From NCBI RefSeq assembly GCF_020085105.1, contig NC_058053.1:19867388-19931387 (forward strand): a stretch of 64,000 nucleotides of DNA, given 5' to 3'. Under the pieces are notes generated by a model. It was not told the DNA's origin. It searched no databases and saw only the letters and a list, made by a program, of their open reading frames with translations. Shown here in pieces: positions 1 through 18,933 of this stretch. Each line of letters opens with the position of its first letter. Positions within the stretch are counted from its first letter, which is position 1. Source of the stretch: Siniperca chuatsi (lineage: Eukaryota > Chordata > Actinopteri > Centrarchiformes > Sinipercidae). A program made the position numbers and the translations under genes.

Positions 1-60
1 CTCAAAAGCTTTTTCCTGAGCTCTTAACCCTATCACATAGTCTTCATGGAGTTTGCTCAC

Positions 61-181
61 TTGTCATGGAGATGGATCTGTTGACGTGCAAGCTCAGTAG
101 CCGTTATGATGTCATCTATATCACTTTTAAGATTTCTTGTTCATGCTAGCTCCAATGTCAACAGATCCATCTCCATGACAA
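61..181. repeat. Perfect 25-bp inverted repeat with 71-nt loop
   Basis: Positions 61-85 and 157-181 are exact reverse complements over 25 bases; the arms begin TTGTCATGG and end CCATGACAA. The pairing does not extend outward or inward beyond the arms. It could be the end structure of a small foldback transposon or a transcribed hairpin. I recognise no family. Confidence 0.8.
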
Positions 182-593
182 CTGGGCAAACGCAATCTGC
201 TGATGAAGACAGTGTGATACAGTTGAAAGCTCCAGAAAAAGCTAGTAAGGACGTTGAGTTGGGATTTTATTTGGTCAAACTACTATTTCCAAGAATTAAC
301 TTTCATACTAAATATTTCAATAGCCTAAGCATCATGGAATTATTCTGTTGAGATTTAATATAAAATGTCATTAACAAGATAGTTTATAGTACAAGAATTG
401 TGATGCGATAACCAAATATTACTGGGAACACTGCGCACACAGTGTTTGGAGCTTTTAGTGGTTTATTATTTACCCTAAGCAGAATGCTCTAAACACTTGA
501 TGCAGCCTAAAATTAAATGTAAAACCAGTACAGCAAAAAAAATGGATTGAGTCTATCACTAGTTCATAATGTATTCATCTTATTGCTCAACTC

Positions 594-664
594 ACTGTCT
601 GTCTCCACCTAAACTAAGACTCTGAATACTGAAGAGTCTGATGAATTCCAGGTGGACAGACTGT
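594..664. repeat. Imperfect nested hairpin
   Basis: An outer stem pairs 594-610 with 650-664 (CCACCT against AGGTGG, with one bulge). An inner stem pairs AGACTCT with AGAGTCT around a short loop. It lies in the non-coding region downstream of katnal1. It may be a degenerate palindromic transposon or an RNA structure; nothing decides between them. Confidence 0.5.
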
Positions 665-2219
665 CTACAACCTACTTACACTCCTTGAATGCGAGACATC
701 ACCTAACTCAGTTTCGGGTGATCAATTTAATAGATTTCATAAAATACAGGAACCATTAAGTATGCAAGGTTTTAGGCAAGAATTAACTGTAACCTTTAAT
801 AAACAATCCATGGGTCCAGTGGTCATGTTCTTTCAGCTTGACTACAACAACTTGTTTGTCTCAACAGAATAAAAATTGAAAACAAATATTAAAACCAACA
901 AAAAAATACAAACACATAATCAGTCACTACATAACACAGACATTTCTTCAAGTGTGTTCAGTCAGTAGTAAGTACATGGGCTCCTGAAGGAAATACATTA
1001 AAAGTGCTCAAACATACAGTTCTTTAAGACAAAGGGCCTCTTGCAAGAATCACAAGTACTAACAGATTTGTTCTTAAGTGGCACGTACAAGTGATTTAAG
1101 AAAACTTGTTGGATTTGCCAGAAAGTCTGAATTATAATGCCTTAATCTGAATGAATTTGCAGTGTTACAGAAACCAACTAAAATAAATAACTAAAACAAA
1201 CTCTATGCAAAATGAATACTGTGATCTACCATATCACCATCATCACGGCTTGCCAATTTACTGAGAGGTTCGACAACGTTTTTTGCATGTTATTGTTATT
1301 TAGGTGTTATTGGCATATTTTGGAGTGGCAACCTAAACAATTCAGTGTTTGGATCATTCTCTCACACCGACAGCTGCCTCAGAGGCCTTATTACAGGTCG
1401 CTGTCTAGATAAACATCCTCTGTTGCACCTGCCAGTCTAACATGTCTTAATCCCTCTGCTGGAATAAGATTTTCTAATTGTTTCAGGTCTCCTGATACGA
1501 CTACCTACACCGCTAAACTTGGAAGCTTTGGAAATATTTTTTAAAATGAAACTTGCCCACCAATGGAGCAGAACCGGGACTCTTACACAGCAATTTTAGG
1601 GGCGTTGATTATCTAAATGATCAAATCTCACGAACGCTCACTTACTTGTAAACAGTTGGCATTCACCAGGTTGAAACGAGCAATTTACGACAAGTTTGTA
1701 CAGTTAACAGAGTTTGGTGAATCCAACCCAGAACACTCTTACGAACAAGCTTGACGCAAAAAGTAAGAGGGGTTTAGGATAAGGATACAAACATGTTCTT
1801 GCAAGAGGCCTGTGTAAGTAAAACTAGTGTGGAGTCCCTGGTCTACCTCTGTGTATTAGGCTACTTTTTACACCAAAAGTTCCCTGTGTGAGAGATGTTC
1901 ACTCCCTTCTTCCTTAGGTGTCTTAATGATTGATAGTCTCTACACGGACAATTGTGTCGAAGTAACACAGAGGGGAGAATATGTGAAAGGGCAGGAGTGA
2001 AGCCACTGAAAGTTCTCATCATGCTCTCTCAAAGGCACCAGTCTTCTGATGTGAACTTGAGCCCCTGTATTATCGTGCTGCCTGGTTCACATACTAGAGT
2101 TCACTCAGCTCTGTGACATACACTCCCGAGTCCCTCCTCTTAAAGGCTTTCATCATTTTCAAAGCTGCAAGTCCTCCTTTCAAGGTTCTGGTCCCTCTGG
2201 GTCTAAACGGTACCGTTAT

Positions 2220-9708
<7,489 letters not shown>

Positions 9709-10285
9709 ACTGAATAACAGCTATATGGTGAGGGGGGAAAAACAAGTTATCGTTAACGGTACCTACTTTGACTGAGTATTGAAACAATGAGTTGGCTAAC
9801 GTTGGCTAGTTACGTTTTAAACTATGTCAAAACCACATTTTCATCAACAAGCCCGGTGTCCTCATTGTAAATCCTACTTATTACAGCAGCTCTATGCAAG
9901 TCAGTTGCCTATCAGATATAATAAGACTTTAATAAAACACCCGGAAATGCATGTTAGTTAAGCTATCTGATGTCAGCCAGGGATTATGATTTTAAACGAA
10001 CATGTTTACTGTAGACAGTTTAACTGGCGGTTAAATCAAGCCACCATTTAAATTAGCTTATTTTCTTGTTAAGCGTTACACCCAGTCATCTTGCCGACGT
10101 TAGCCTTTGCTAGCTTGCTGCTAGGCCACAGACAGAAAACAAAACGAATCGCGTGGCAATAAATAATCTAAACGCGACTTAATCCTCCCAGCATGTATTA
10201 AATGTGCATGTAGACAAAAACAACCGACCGAAAACCTAAATTATATTCCTTAACTGCATATAAAACGTGAAAATATTTCTCATAC

Positions 10286-10371
10286 CTGCATGAAAAGCAC
10301 TTGTTTGTGTAGTCTTTTTGAATCAGAGGTCCAGTATTGACGAAAGTGTTACCATGGCCGCAGAGAGACGC
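10286..10371 (-). promoter_or_regulatory. katnal1: katnal1 5' untranslated exon and promoter-proximal region
   Basis: A strong donor (ATGCAG/GTATGAG, exon end 10286) pairs with the acceptor at 9720, preceded by a pyrimidine tract. This gives a non-coding first exon and puts the start codon 12 bases into exon 2. The upstream edge is a guess. GTTACCATGGCC at 10348-10359 resembles an RFX X-box (GTTRCCATGGYAAC), a site frequent in promoters of ciliary genes. Confidence 0.55.
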
Positions 10372-12023
10372 CGTGTGAAGAATTCAGACTGCTCGATTAC
10401 TGAGCTGTATTCAGGGACTTCGCGGCAAGCTGGTAAATATGACAACCCTCCTAAATGATCATCGATCGAGGTCAACACCAAAGAGAGCTGTTGGAGAGTT
10501 TACATTACTCCAGCACAGTCTCGCTATCAAATTTGTTTTATTGACGCAGTAGAAAATGTTATCTCGTCTCGGAATTGCAGTATTAGCTATGCTTTATATA
10601 TAACATTAACAGTTGGCGACACATACGTTGAACTAGAACATTTACAGCTAGTTTACAGGATTTGTCTAACATATCATCAGTGCTACAGCTATGCAAAAGT
10701 TGTCCACTGGTCGTTGCTAAAATCCAGTCAGATATTGCAAACTAGGATGTAGGAAACAATCTCATCACAAGGTCCCTCTAATCATATCACATGATCATCA
10801 GCAGATGGAATTGACCTAGTTGTAATGGAAGTGTAGATGTTCAAATTTCCTTGTTTTTCTGAACACGTCAAGGACTTCTGTCCATGTTAGCTGCATGAAT
10901 GGATGCAGGATTAATTTACTGTTTCTTGACACTAAATACAGTAACCAATAAAATCAAATAAAGTGAAATAAAATAATGTGTAAGTATTTATAAGTGCATT
11001 ATGATTTGTGAGCAGCTGTAACAAAAGAGTTTCCCCTCGGGGATCAATAAAGTATTTCTGATTCTGATTTGAAGAGCCTGAGATGGCAGCTGTGGCGGTT
11101 TCATCATACCAAACAAACAACAAAAATTTAAATTATACTGATAAAACCACTTTTATTGATTTGCAGCTTAACATTGTCACTAATCTCCATACTGTTGAAA
11201 AGTGTTTGCATTATTGTACACATGCAAGTATCAGTCAGTCAGTCTTACCTCATACCATTAATACCTTCTGGAATAACAATTTTCAAAGCTGAGCATGTAC
11301 TTGTTAATACTTTTCAAATGAACTATGTGGATTTGCATTTTGTCCCAAAAGACAGCTACATTTTGTCATTAGTGAGCTCTCTCCAAAGAACTGTCGAGGC
11401 GAATAAGCTGACACAAAGCTGGTTATGTTCATATTTATATTTGAGAAATACACATTCAGCAACAGCACCACAACTCATGCTGCATTTGCATTTTTTAAGA
11501 ACTGAAATATCACTTTAAAGCATTTCTTCAAGAAAACGATAGCACAGTTTTCTTCACAGTTTCAATTTACCTTATTGGTCCCTTTCCTTACACTGAAATC
11601 AGTTTGTCCCTTAATTCACTGTCTGCATTAAATACTATAGATAAGTTGTAGTGCTACTAGACAGCTGATTGCATATAATTTGTCTATTTAAGTGCACTCT
11701 GCAATGTTTTGTTTTTTATTTAAAGTGATTTTATGTGCAGTTTGAGCTACATTTGGCATACCTTCATATCCATTCATGCATTTCATTGAAATGTTGATTT
11801 AATATTGTGGAAATTCATAGGCCCATACTGTCACTAGCTGTGCCTTACATCAGGCAGGGAAAAGTGTAAAACCATGGGACGTTTCTTCCTTTTCTATCTC
11901 ATGATCATAACAGGCCTTTCTAAGTTTAGTCTCAGTGCTTTTCTCAGCACCATTAGTGTTCCTGAAGGCTGTGATGACCTTTGTACACACTCTTGAGTAC
12001 ATCCATACAGAATGGAGGTGACC
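10372..12023. other. Intergenic, katnal1 to rab33
   Basis: Region between the katnal1 promoter and the 3' end of the Rab33 gene. It holds a LINE tail at 11025-11068 and a possible minus-strand AATAAA near 11717 for the Rab33 transcript. A short plus-strand reading frame begins at 10353 in the divergent direction from katnal1. No further exon is seen. Confidence 0.5.
11025..11068 (+). mobile_element. LINE 3' tail (truncated)
   Basis: Reads GAGTTTCCCCTCGGGGAT then CAATAAAGTATTTCTGATT with the start of a TGATTC-type terminal repeat. It is almost identical to the tail at 6660-6705, so both belong to one L2/Rex-like family. Confidence 0.7.
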
Positions 12024-15004
12024 TCAGCATTGACAAGTTGCTGCTTCCTGCTCTCTCTGGTTCAACAGCTGCCTGACATTGCTCTCACTCGGCTGCTTCA
12101 GTCTCAGGGGTTTGTGGCTCTTCAGTCTATAAGCCAAAGTCAGAAAGATAGCGTCAACATGTTCCTTCTCAGCAGGGTCCTTGGCTGAAGTCTCAAACAG
12201 TGGGAAGTTGTAGCTGTCGGCAAGACACTGGGCGGCTGACGTGGGGACCTCCCGGCGGTCCCTCAGGTCACACTTGTTGCCCACCATGATGCGGGGCACC
12301 AGGGGGCCCACGGAGTGTCGGCTGCACTCCTCAATCCACTCAGGGATGCTCTCAAAGGAGGAGAGGCTGGTCACGTCGTACACGAAGATGATGGCGTGGA
12401 CGCTGCGGTAGTAGTGCTCCACCATGCTCTTCCTAAAACGCTCCTGACCTGCTGTGTCCCAGATCTGCAACTGGCACAGCAGAAACACATATTGATATGA
12501 CTAAATAATATTTAAAGGATAAGGCTAGTGTAATTCTATATTTTTCTTATTGTCAACCAATCCCAAGAAAAGACTAAAGCTAACAACGTCTTAGTCAATC
12601 CGTCAATACTTTCTGACTTCCCTACCGTGTCTGTGGCACGCAGCTCCGAGCCCATTTGTTCCTACTGAAGAAATAAATCTTTAACAATTGATCACAGATA
12701 TATAGTTTCATTTTCGAAAAAGTCTCAGTAATTTCCTAAAACAGCTGGGCACTGTAGTTTTAAGCAAACCTTACTTATCACTTGTCACAAACTGGCTCAA
12801 AATGTGTGACAAGAGCGTGGGAGGGACAAACTAAAATCATGTGTCAATAATGTTTTATTTTAAAGAAGAGTGAGTGTTGAAGGCAGCATAAAATGTAACT
12901 CAAATCAAAACCTGGAGATGTGGAGCCTCTGAGCCTTTTTCACGGAAGTCACAGAGTGTTCGATATCACATACTAACGTATTGCGTACTACACACTGCAT
13001 ACTACATACTCAATCAGTATGTGCTGCATACTGCATAGTAAATTAATGATTAAGTATGCCATTACCAGCAGACTGTTCACACTGAAGTACTCAAGCAATA
13101 CGTCTTCTCTGCATCACATGACTATATTGATCACATTACCGGTCCCAACTACCGTTGAATGAAAAATGTTTATCACAAATGTAAATCAGTGTAACCTCTT
13201 CCACTAAATTTTATATTTTCCAGTATGATTTTAAGGCAAATTAAAATTATTAAAATACTTTTTTCTACAGTACATTATGTGAGCTCTGTACCTTAATGTC
13301 CCGGGTCCTGAGTAGCTTCTGTTTCACGTTCACTCCATGGATGTATAATAAGAGCTCTTATAATACATCAATGGTTCACTCTCCATCATTCGTAATTATT
13401 TTACCACCATTCAGGGGCGTAGGACTGGGGGGGACAAAGGGGACTGAGTATACTGGGCCCTCATGTGAGGAGGAGCCACAAAGATACTAGAATGAATAGC
13501 CGTGGATGTGGGGAGGGGCCCATAGAGAATGCCTATGTACGGAGTCTAAAATTTTGTGCTACGCCCCTGCCGCCATTGCACAGTCTGAAGAGACGCAATG
13601 CGTTTTGGGGCAGATGAGTATGTCCAGGAGTAAGCTTACGTTGCATACTCACAAATTCTTGCTAATCTAGTATACATCCGGGTATTTCTCGCATACACAA
13701 AATCCACATACTATGCAGTTGGAACCATGGATGTATAATGAGAACACACTACGTACTCAATTTAACGTCATACTTAGTACGAATAGTATGTTAGTATGCG
13801 ATTTTGAACAGAGCTGCTGAAAACGATGTCACAGTAGGAAAAGCACAGGTGTAAATAATTAAACTTTATGATGGCTGGATTCCATTTAGCTGCTTCAGTG
13901 TCAGGGTCCGGGTATTGTGCATGCTGGCTCACTGTCACAGCTTACTGGGACACAAATAGACAGAGCCATCTTGATGTTGTTAGTAACACCTGTGCTTTTC
14001 CTGCTATGACAAATCAAACACGTCTGCTGTGAAAAAGGCTTATTGGAAGAGCAGGGCTAGTTTAGGTGCCACCACTATAAGCTAATGAGCCTCAACTCTG
14101 GCTGCAGATGTCTGAAAATATCCTGCAGGCAGAGAAAGGACATTACACACCAGCCTTATCCTTTAAGGTCCACGACTTAGAAACAAATAACGACTGGTGC
14201 AAGAACAGAAATGACTTTAATGTCAAATTGGATTCTCCCATGTGATCACATAATGCTTCATTATTGTTTCAGAAACCTGAAACTACACTTGTATATCATC
14301 ATAAAACTCTTTGGGAAAATTAGAGAACAATGTGTTTAAAAAGGCTTATCTGACTAGCGGATTCTTGCTTACTTGTATATATTGTAAAAAAAAAAAAAAA
14401 AAATTAAACGTCCACAGATATGTAGACTTTTACTGTGTACCTTTTCTTCTAGGGTCATACTGTCAACTACAAAGGGATTATGTATTTTATTGGTGGAGAT
14501 GGTAGGACATGTAGCCTACCAGCTGGTCATTTTAAAGAGGTAGGCCTATGTCTTGTAGTGGTGCCATCCCAATGCACAGCTCCTTGAATGTCTGAAAACA
14601 GGCTCCAGGTCAGTCTCACCTCTGTGGCCACTTATGAACCGTAGCGCAGACAGATGGCTGTGTCAATCTTGCAGGAAATGGAGGTGTGTGTGTGTGTGTG
14701 TGTGTGTGACATGAAAGTATAGGTGTGTGTTTGTAAGTCCTCTCACCTTGATACTCTCCCCATCGAGCTCCAGCGTCCTCTCTCTGAAATCGACCCCGAT
14801 CGTTGCCTCTGGGTTTTTCAGGAAAGTGCCCCCGCAGAATCTGTAAGTCAAACACGTCTTTCCCACATTTGAATCTCCTATGACTATTATCTTGAACATC
14901 CGAGCTTGTCCAGTCTCATATTCATGGTGCGAAGAGAGCTCCAAGGAATCATTTCGACTGAAAACGGTATCAAATTCCTCCCCAGGTTTGTTTTCTATTG
15001 CCAT
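12024..15004 (-). CDS. rab33b: Ras-related protein Rab-33 (B-like)
   Basis: Small GTPase of the Rab33 subfamily; family members act at the Golgi in retrograde traffic and bind ATG16L1 in autophagy. Two coding exons, 14747-15004 and 12024-12470, join in frame to 234 aa (human RAB33B is 229). Motifs: P-loop GDSNVGKT at 43-50, switch [18 protein letters not shown] at 90-96, NKCD at 151-154, ETSAK at 179-183. The C terminus is CQC, a Rab double-cysteine prenylation signal. YRFCGGTF and LKSHKPL favour Rab33B, while GGTF and PLVPR recall Rab33A, so a third fish paralogue is possible and the symbol is provisional. The intron contains nested transposons (12512-14166) and a TG repeat near the exon 1 donor. 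Confidence 0.93.
12952..13816. mobile_element. hAT-like MITE B (interrupted)
   Basis: Termini CAGAGTGTTCGATATCACAT and its imperfect inverse ending GATTTTGAACAGAGCTG. The interior is rich in TACTATGCAGTA-like palindromes. CAG-starting termini suggest the hAT superfamily. It lies within MITE A and carries MITE C. I could not find a convincing 8-bp target duplication. Confidence 0.65.
13412..13569. mobile_element. hAT MITE C (158 bp, innermost)
   Basis: Terminal inverted repeats CAGGGGCGTAG and CTACGCCCCTG. The flanking octamers CCACCATT (13404-13411) and CCGCCATT (13570-13577) differ at one base, matching the 8-bp target duplication of hAT transposons. It is the youngest layer in the nest, inserted into MITE B. 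Confidence 0.88.
14684..14708. repeat. (GT)n microsatellite in rab33 intron
   Basis: GT dinucleotide run about 40 bases inside the Rab33 intron from the exon 1 donor (exon end 14747). Confidence 0.9.
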
Positions 15005-15599
15005 CGCTCATCTTCTCGCGGTCTTGATGTGAACGGCACTGAAACATCGCGAGAATTTGAAAGACCAATAGATGTCACTGGAATGAGCTTCAGTTGAGAC
15101 CTTATTCACCACTTTAGCAAAATATGCTGGTCATTTTTCTATTTTATTAGGGAAATTCTTCATTCACAAACACATATTCTATATTATATATCTTATACTA
15201 TATTATATTTGATATTCTATGTTATATTGCTGTACTATAGACCTACTATATATTATGTTACGCTATATTGCTACATTTCACCTTATATATCCCATACAAT
15301 ATTATACTGTACTATATTATGTTAATGTGTTATACTGTTTTTTTACACTGTATACTATGTTATATTTCTATTATATTTCTATATTAATACAGACAAACAC
15401 AAAGTATCATTAGTTGATATTATATTCATATTATAGCCTATGGTAGTCTGGTGTACGTTGTTTACATATAATGTACTAGACTTGCTGACTTTGTTGATAC
15501 TAATTACATCACACCGGTGTTACTTTTGCTTGGTAATTTTGTCAAATATTGCCCTTGTATAGTTTCTATTTTCACATATATACTTATTTTAGTTTTATA

Positions 15600-15722
15600 T
15601 ATGTCTTATTACTTATTTTTTAATTTCTCTATTTTCCTGTACTTATTCCTGTCCTTGTGCTGCTGCAACAACTAAATTTCTCCTGTGGGAATCAATAAAG
15701 GCTTATCTTATCTTATATATTT
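15600..15722 (+). mobile_element. LINE 3' tail (truncated)
   Basis: TTTCTCCTGTGGGAATCAAT followed by AAAGGCTTATCTTATCTTAT: an L2-type LINE 3' end with a TTATC terminal repeat. The upstream limit is unclear because of AT-rich sequence. Confidence 0.6.
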
Positions 15723-17629
15723 TTGGTTCCCACATGTCTTTTCTTGGAAAACTTTACCAAACAATAAAAAAGTAGCAGGTTCTTAAAACAATATAGAAAT
15801 ATTGTTTTCTTCTTATGTTTTTCCTTATTATCTGCAAGGTTTGTTTATTTCATTGATTTAAAATTAATTTTCAATATTCATTTATCTTTCATTTCATTAA
15901 TTTACATTATCATCATTTAATTTATTATGAATGAAGTTTTATTTTCTTGTCTGGCCATTTACATGACATGTCATGGGATTATTCATTATTAATCACCAAC
16001 AAACCAAACAGTACAATATGTATACCTACCCTCTAACAGCACAATATAATGACCTCATACAAATTTGCACAGGCTACAAATAGTAACCCAGTAGATATCT
16101 AACAATGGAAATTAAATAAATATATGCACACAGCCTCCCATAAATACAAATATGAACATAATATACAAATATAAACAAACATAGCCCATATAGTTAACAC
16201 ATTGTATGCCAGATTCAATTCATGAATAACATGTAGTCTGTTATGCACATAAAATATGCTTTTTTTAATCTATAGTCAATTACTTTTCTTCTTCTATTCC
16301 ATGCTTAGGAAATATTCAGAAAACAAAGAACATTTTGTTAAAAATGTATTCAATTAAAACTCTAATCCTCTATTCTAATCAAATCTGAATATGAACTCTT
16401 TAAAACAATGTTTGTTGCAAATCATGAAATAAAGACAGGAGTGCATACATTTTGTTTTCTACCTCATTAAGCTCACAATATTCACAGATCCTCTCATCTT
16501 CACGTATCCCCCTGTAACCTTCATTTTCAACATGTATATAAATACTGTTATACTACAATGTTGAAAATGTTAGCATTTCTGAATCTATTGTGTACTTGTA
16601 TTGTACTTCATATTGTATGTACACTGACTTGTTGAATAAAGTCTTGAACCCCCCAAAAATACACGCACAAATGCTCCTCTGCATCAGACACAGATGTTTA
16701 TTTGACACAAAACAGCTTTACAATCCAGACCATGTGTTACCACAGCCAATCACTCTCACTCTCACTCACAAAACTAATAATGTAACACTTTAACTACTAT
16801 CCATCATACAGAGAGACAACAGTGAGACCAACACTCATTAACATACATCAGCCCTGTAATAAAGCCTTCATGATGGTTATACTGTTCAGTGTTTGTTTAA
16901 ACTGTTTAACAGAGGTGTTGATTCAACTCAATGGTCATTTTGGAGGCTGTAGTTTGTGGTATTGCATTATATACTGAGATGTGTTTCTAATATTTTGAGG
17001 GTAGACAGATTAGAAACACTTCTATGTGTTTCAACACAGCTAATGAACTGGTAACTGAGTGTATGGAATGCTCGTAACAGTTTTATTACATGCAGACAAA
17101 ATGTCCTCCAACTGAAACTTCATTCAAAATTCTGATTGTAACATAAATGTGAAGTTAAAAAAAAAATCATAGATAAGAAAACACACACATACACTCGGTA
17201 AAAGAGTTTCAAATAAATTTCATAAAATGTATCATTTGTCACCAAAACCATCTAATTTGACTAAATCTCACAAAAAAGTCAATTATGGCATACAGGCTTT
17301 TGCTGAAGCCTAAACCTGAGTGAGCGAACAGTGCATTGGCTTCTACATTTCATGCAGTAGTTTTCACAACACCGGCTGTGTGAGACGTCTTGATGTGCAT
17401 CAACAACATAAAAAGGACAGCAAATTTTAAAGCCCTGTAAATGACCAGTTGCGTTTGACGTCATAAACATGAGGCACTTGAGTTGCCTGATGTCCCAAAA
17501 GTCACAATCATGATTTTACACCAATCATAAGCAGGTGTGCTCATTTATTCAAACTAAATAAAATGTTATTAGCAAATATTTCTGTCACAAACTTGTCTTT
17601 ATATAACACGACACAAGCACTGAGCATTA

Positions 17630-18490
17630 AAGGGGCCCTCCACCGATTCAACATGTCAATTTACTACTCATGGGGAGTACAACTCAGCTTGTGCAAACAG
17701 TTTTAACTAATGTCTAACTTTTAACTAATGCTCTGGAGGAGCATTGTCAAGTACAAAGAAATTTCTCAAGTGACATCACCTGGGTATCTTAACTCTGGTT
17801 TGGAGTGTACACATTTCTTACAGACAGCCTGCTTTATAAAACTAAAAGGAGTGGGAAGAATGTGGCTAACAGAGGTGTTATACACAGGACACAAAGCTCT
17901 GCTGCTATATTGACAGTGAACTTAAGAGCAAGATAGGCGTCTTTGTATTTTGGATTTGACTGATGTGTTTGCTTGATGAGCGTCACCAGTTTCCACCCTG
18001 TCAAAAGTCTGTTAATCTTGTACTTTAAATGTTATTTTGTTTCCTACATGAATCTTCATAAGCTTGGTAGTATCAGAGCACTCTTGAATTAGATCCACAG
18101 GCCTGTTTCACAGAGGACATTTTGACTTGTCAGGAAGAGCACAGGTTGAAGTAATGGCGTTAACAATGGCTCAGTTCCAGCTATTAATCATCTTATTAGT
18201 AACACCTGTGTTTGAGAAGTTAAAATGTCTCTGCTGTGAAAAGGTATATTAAACTTTAGTTTCATTCCAAATTTTTCCTCTGGTCTTATGCATAGGCTCA
18301 GTTTGGAAACCACTGCATTATGGGAAGTGCAGGATTTAGTGTGTTTTAAGCATGACCTTAGAGACGAAAAGTCAAGATATATCAGCTTCTGCTGCTTCAA
18401 TTTTTGACTATTCTTTGTTATTCTGTCTCTCGCCTGTTCCTCTAATTTTATGGAAGTGTAATACTACATCTCTGGAATTCCCTTCATTAT
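17630..18490. repeat. Interspersed repeat, interrupted by MITE A copy 3
   Basis: Begins near GGGGCCCTCCACCGATTC. The segment after the MITE (about 18260-18490), with GACGAAAAGTCAAGATATAT and a TTTTATGGAAGTGTAATACT end, matches 62200-62350 in order and wording. Two copies 44 kb apart support an interspersed family. The class is unknown. Confidence 0.55.
18101..18244. mobile_element. MITE A, copy 3 (short)
   Basis: Left end GCCTGTTTCACAGAGGACAT, right end ATGTCTCTGCTGTGAAAAGG, with internal GAGCACAGGTTG mirrored by CACCTGTG. Same family as 12933-14039 and 40941-41183 but with a shorter interior. Confidence 0.65.
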
Positions 18491-18933
18491 TAATGTGCTA
18501 AATTATGAAGGCAGATCCTCCCCTCCATAGGAGAACAGTTATGTTTCTATCATGTATTTGTCTTGAGTTGTTGTGTAAACAAGACTCTACCAGACGTCAT
18601 ACTGTCCTTCATGCTGGCAGGACATGATACAAATTTCAGAACAAAGCCCTTGTCTCTTGGTATTTGCCCTCGCTGGGTGAAAAAGATTGAAAAGAAACAC
18701 TAAAACCAACTCAATAATCATTAGCCAGACTGGTGAAGAGATATGAAAGAAAACTGTCCATGTTAAGTAAAGATTTTGTTGGATTTCTACTGTAAATAAA
18801 TGGCTTTAATACTAAATTTAATTTTAATTTAATTTAATCTGGATCTGTGTCCACTCCTGGCAGACAGAACCCTGTATAAATCCATTAAATTATAAATAAG
18901 TTAATCTTTTCTTTGACACAGTAACACATTTCA

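Larger units (their letters stand above)
1..2219. other. Region downstream of katnal1, no gene recognised
   Basis: AT-rich sequence containing two hairpin-forming repeats (61-181 and 594-664). I find no convincing coding exon on either strand. Part of it should be the 3' untranslated region of katnal1, whose stop codon lies at 2220-2222. A minus-strand AATAAA (forward TTTATT near 462-467) is a possible but distant polyadenylation signal. Confidence 0.5.
12933..14039. mobile_element. MITE A, copy 1 (interrupted)
   Basis: Left end GCCTTTTTCACGGAAG, right end CTGCTGTGAAAAAGGC, with internal AGGAAAAGCACAGGTGT mirrored by ACACCTGTGCTTTTCCT. Uninterrupted relatives lie at 40941-41183 and 18101-18244. 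MITE B is inserted close to its left terminus. Confidence 0.7.
12512..14166. mobile_element. TTAA-flanked MITE D (outermost of four nested elements)
   Basis: TTAA at 12512-12515 and at 14163-14166 flank inverted termini AGGATAAGGCTAGTGT and ACACCAGCCTTATCCT. TTAA target duplications are typical of piggyBac-type elements. A related left half lies at 45678-46240. The element is split by MITE A at 12933. Confidence 0.7.
15005..18933. other. Intergenic, rab33 to kbtbd7
   Basis: AT-rich sequence, with many TATAT/TTATAT runs at 15170-15420, a LINE tail at 15600-15722 and a repeat family at 17630-18490 interrupted by a MITE. The remainder (15723-17629) shows nothing I recognise. Confidence 0.5.

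Noticed and set aside
594-664. Calling the hairpin a microRNA gene
   Set aside because: Only the fold is visible; no known mature sequence is recognised.
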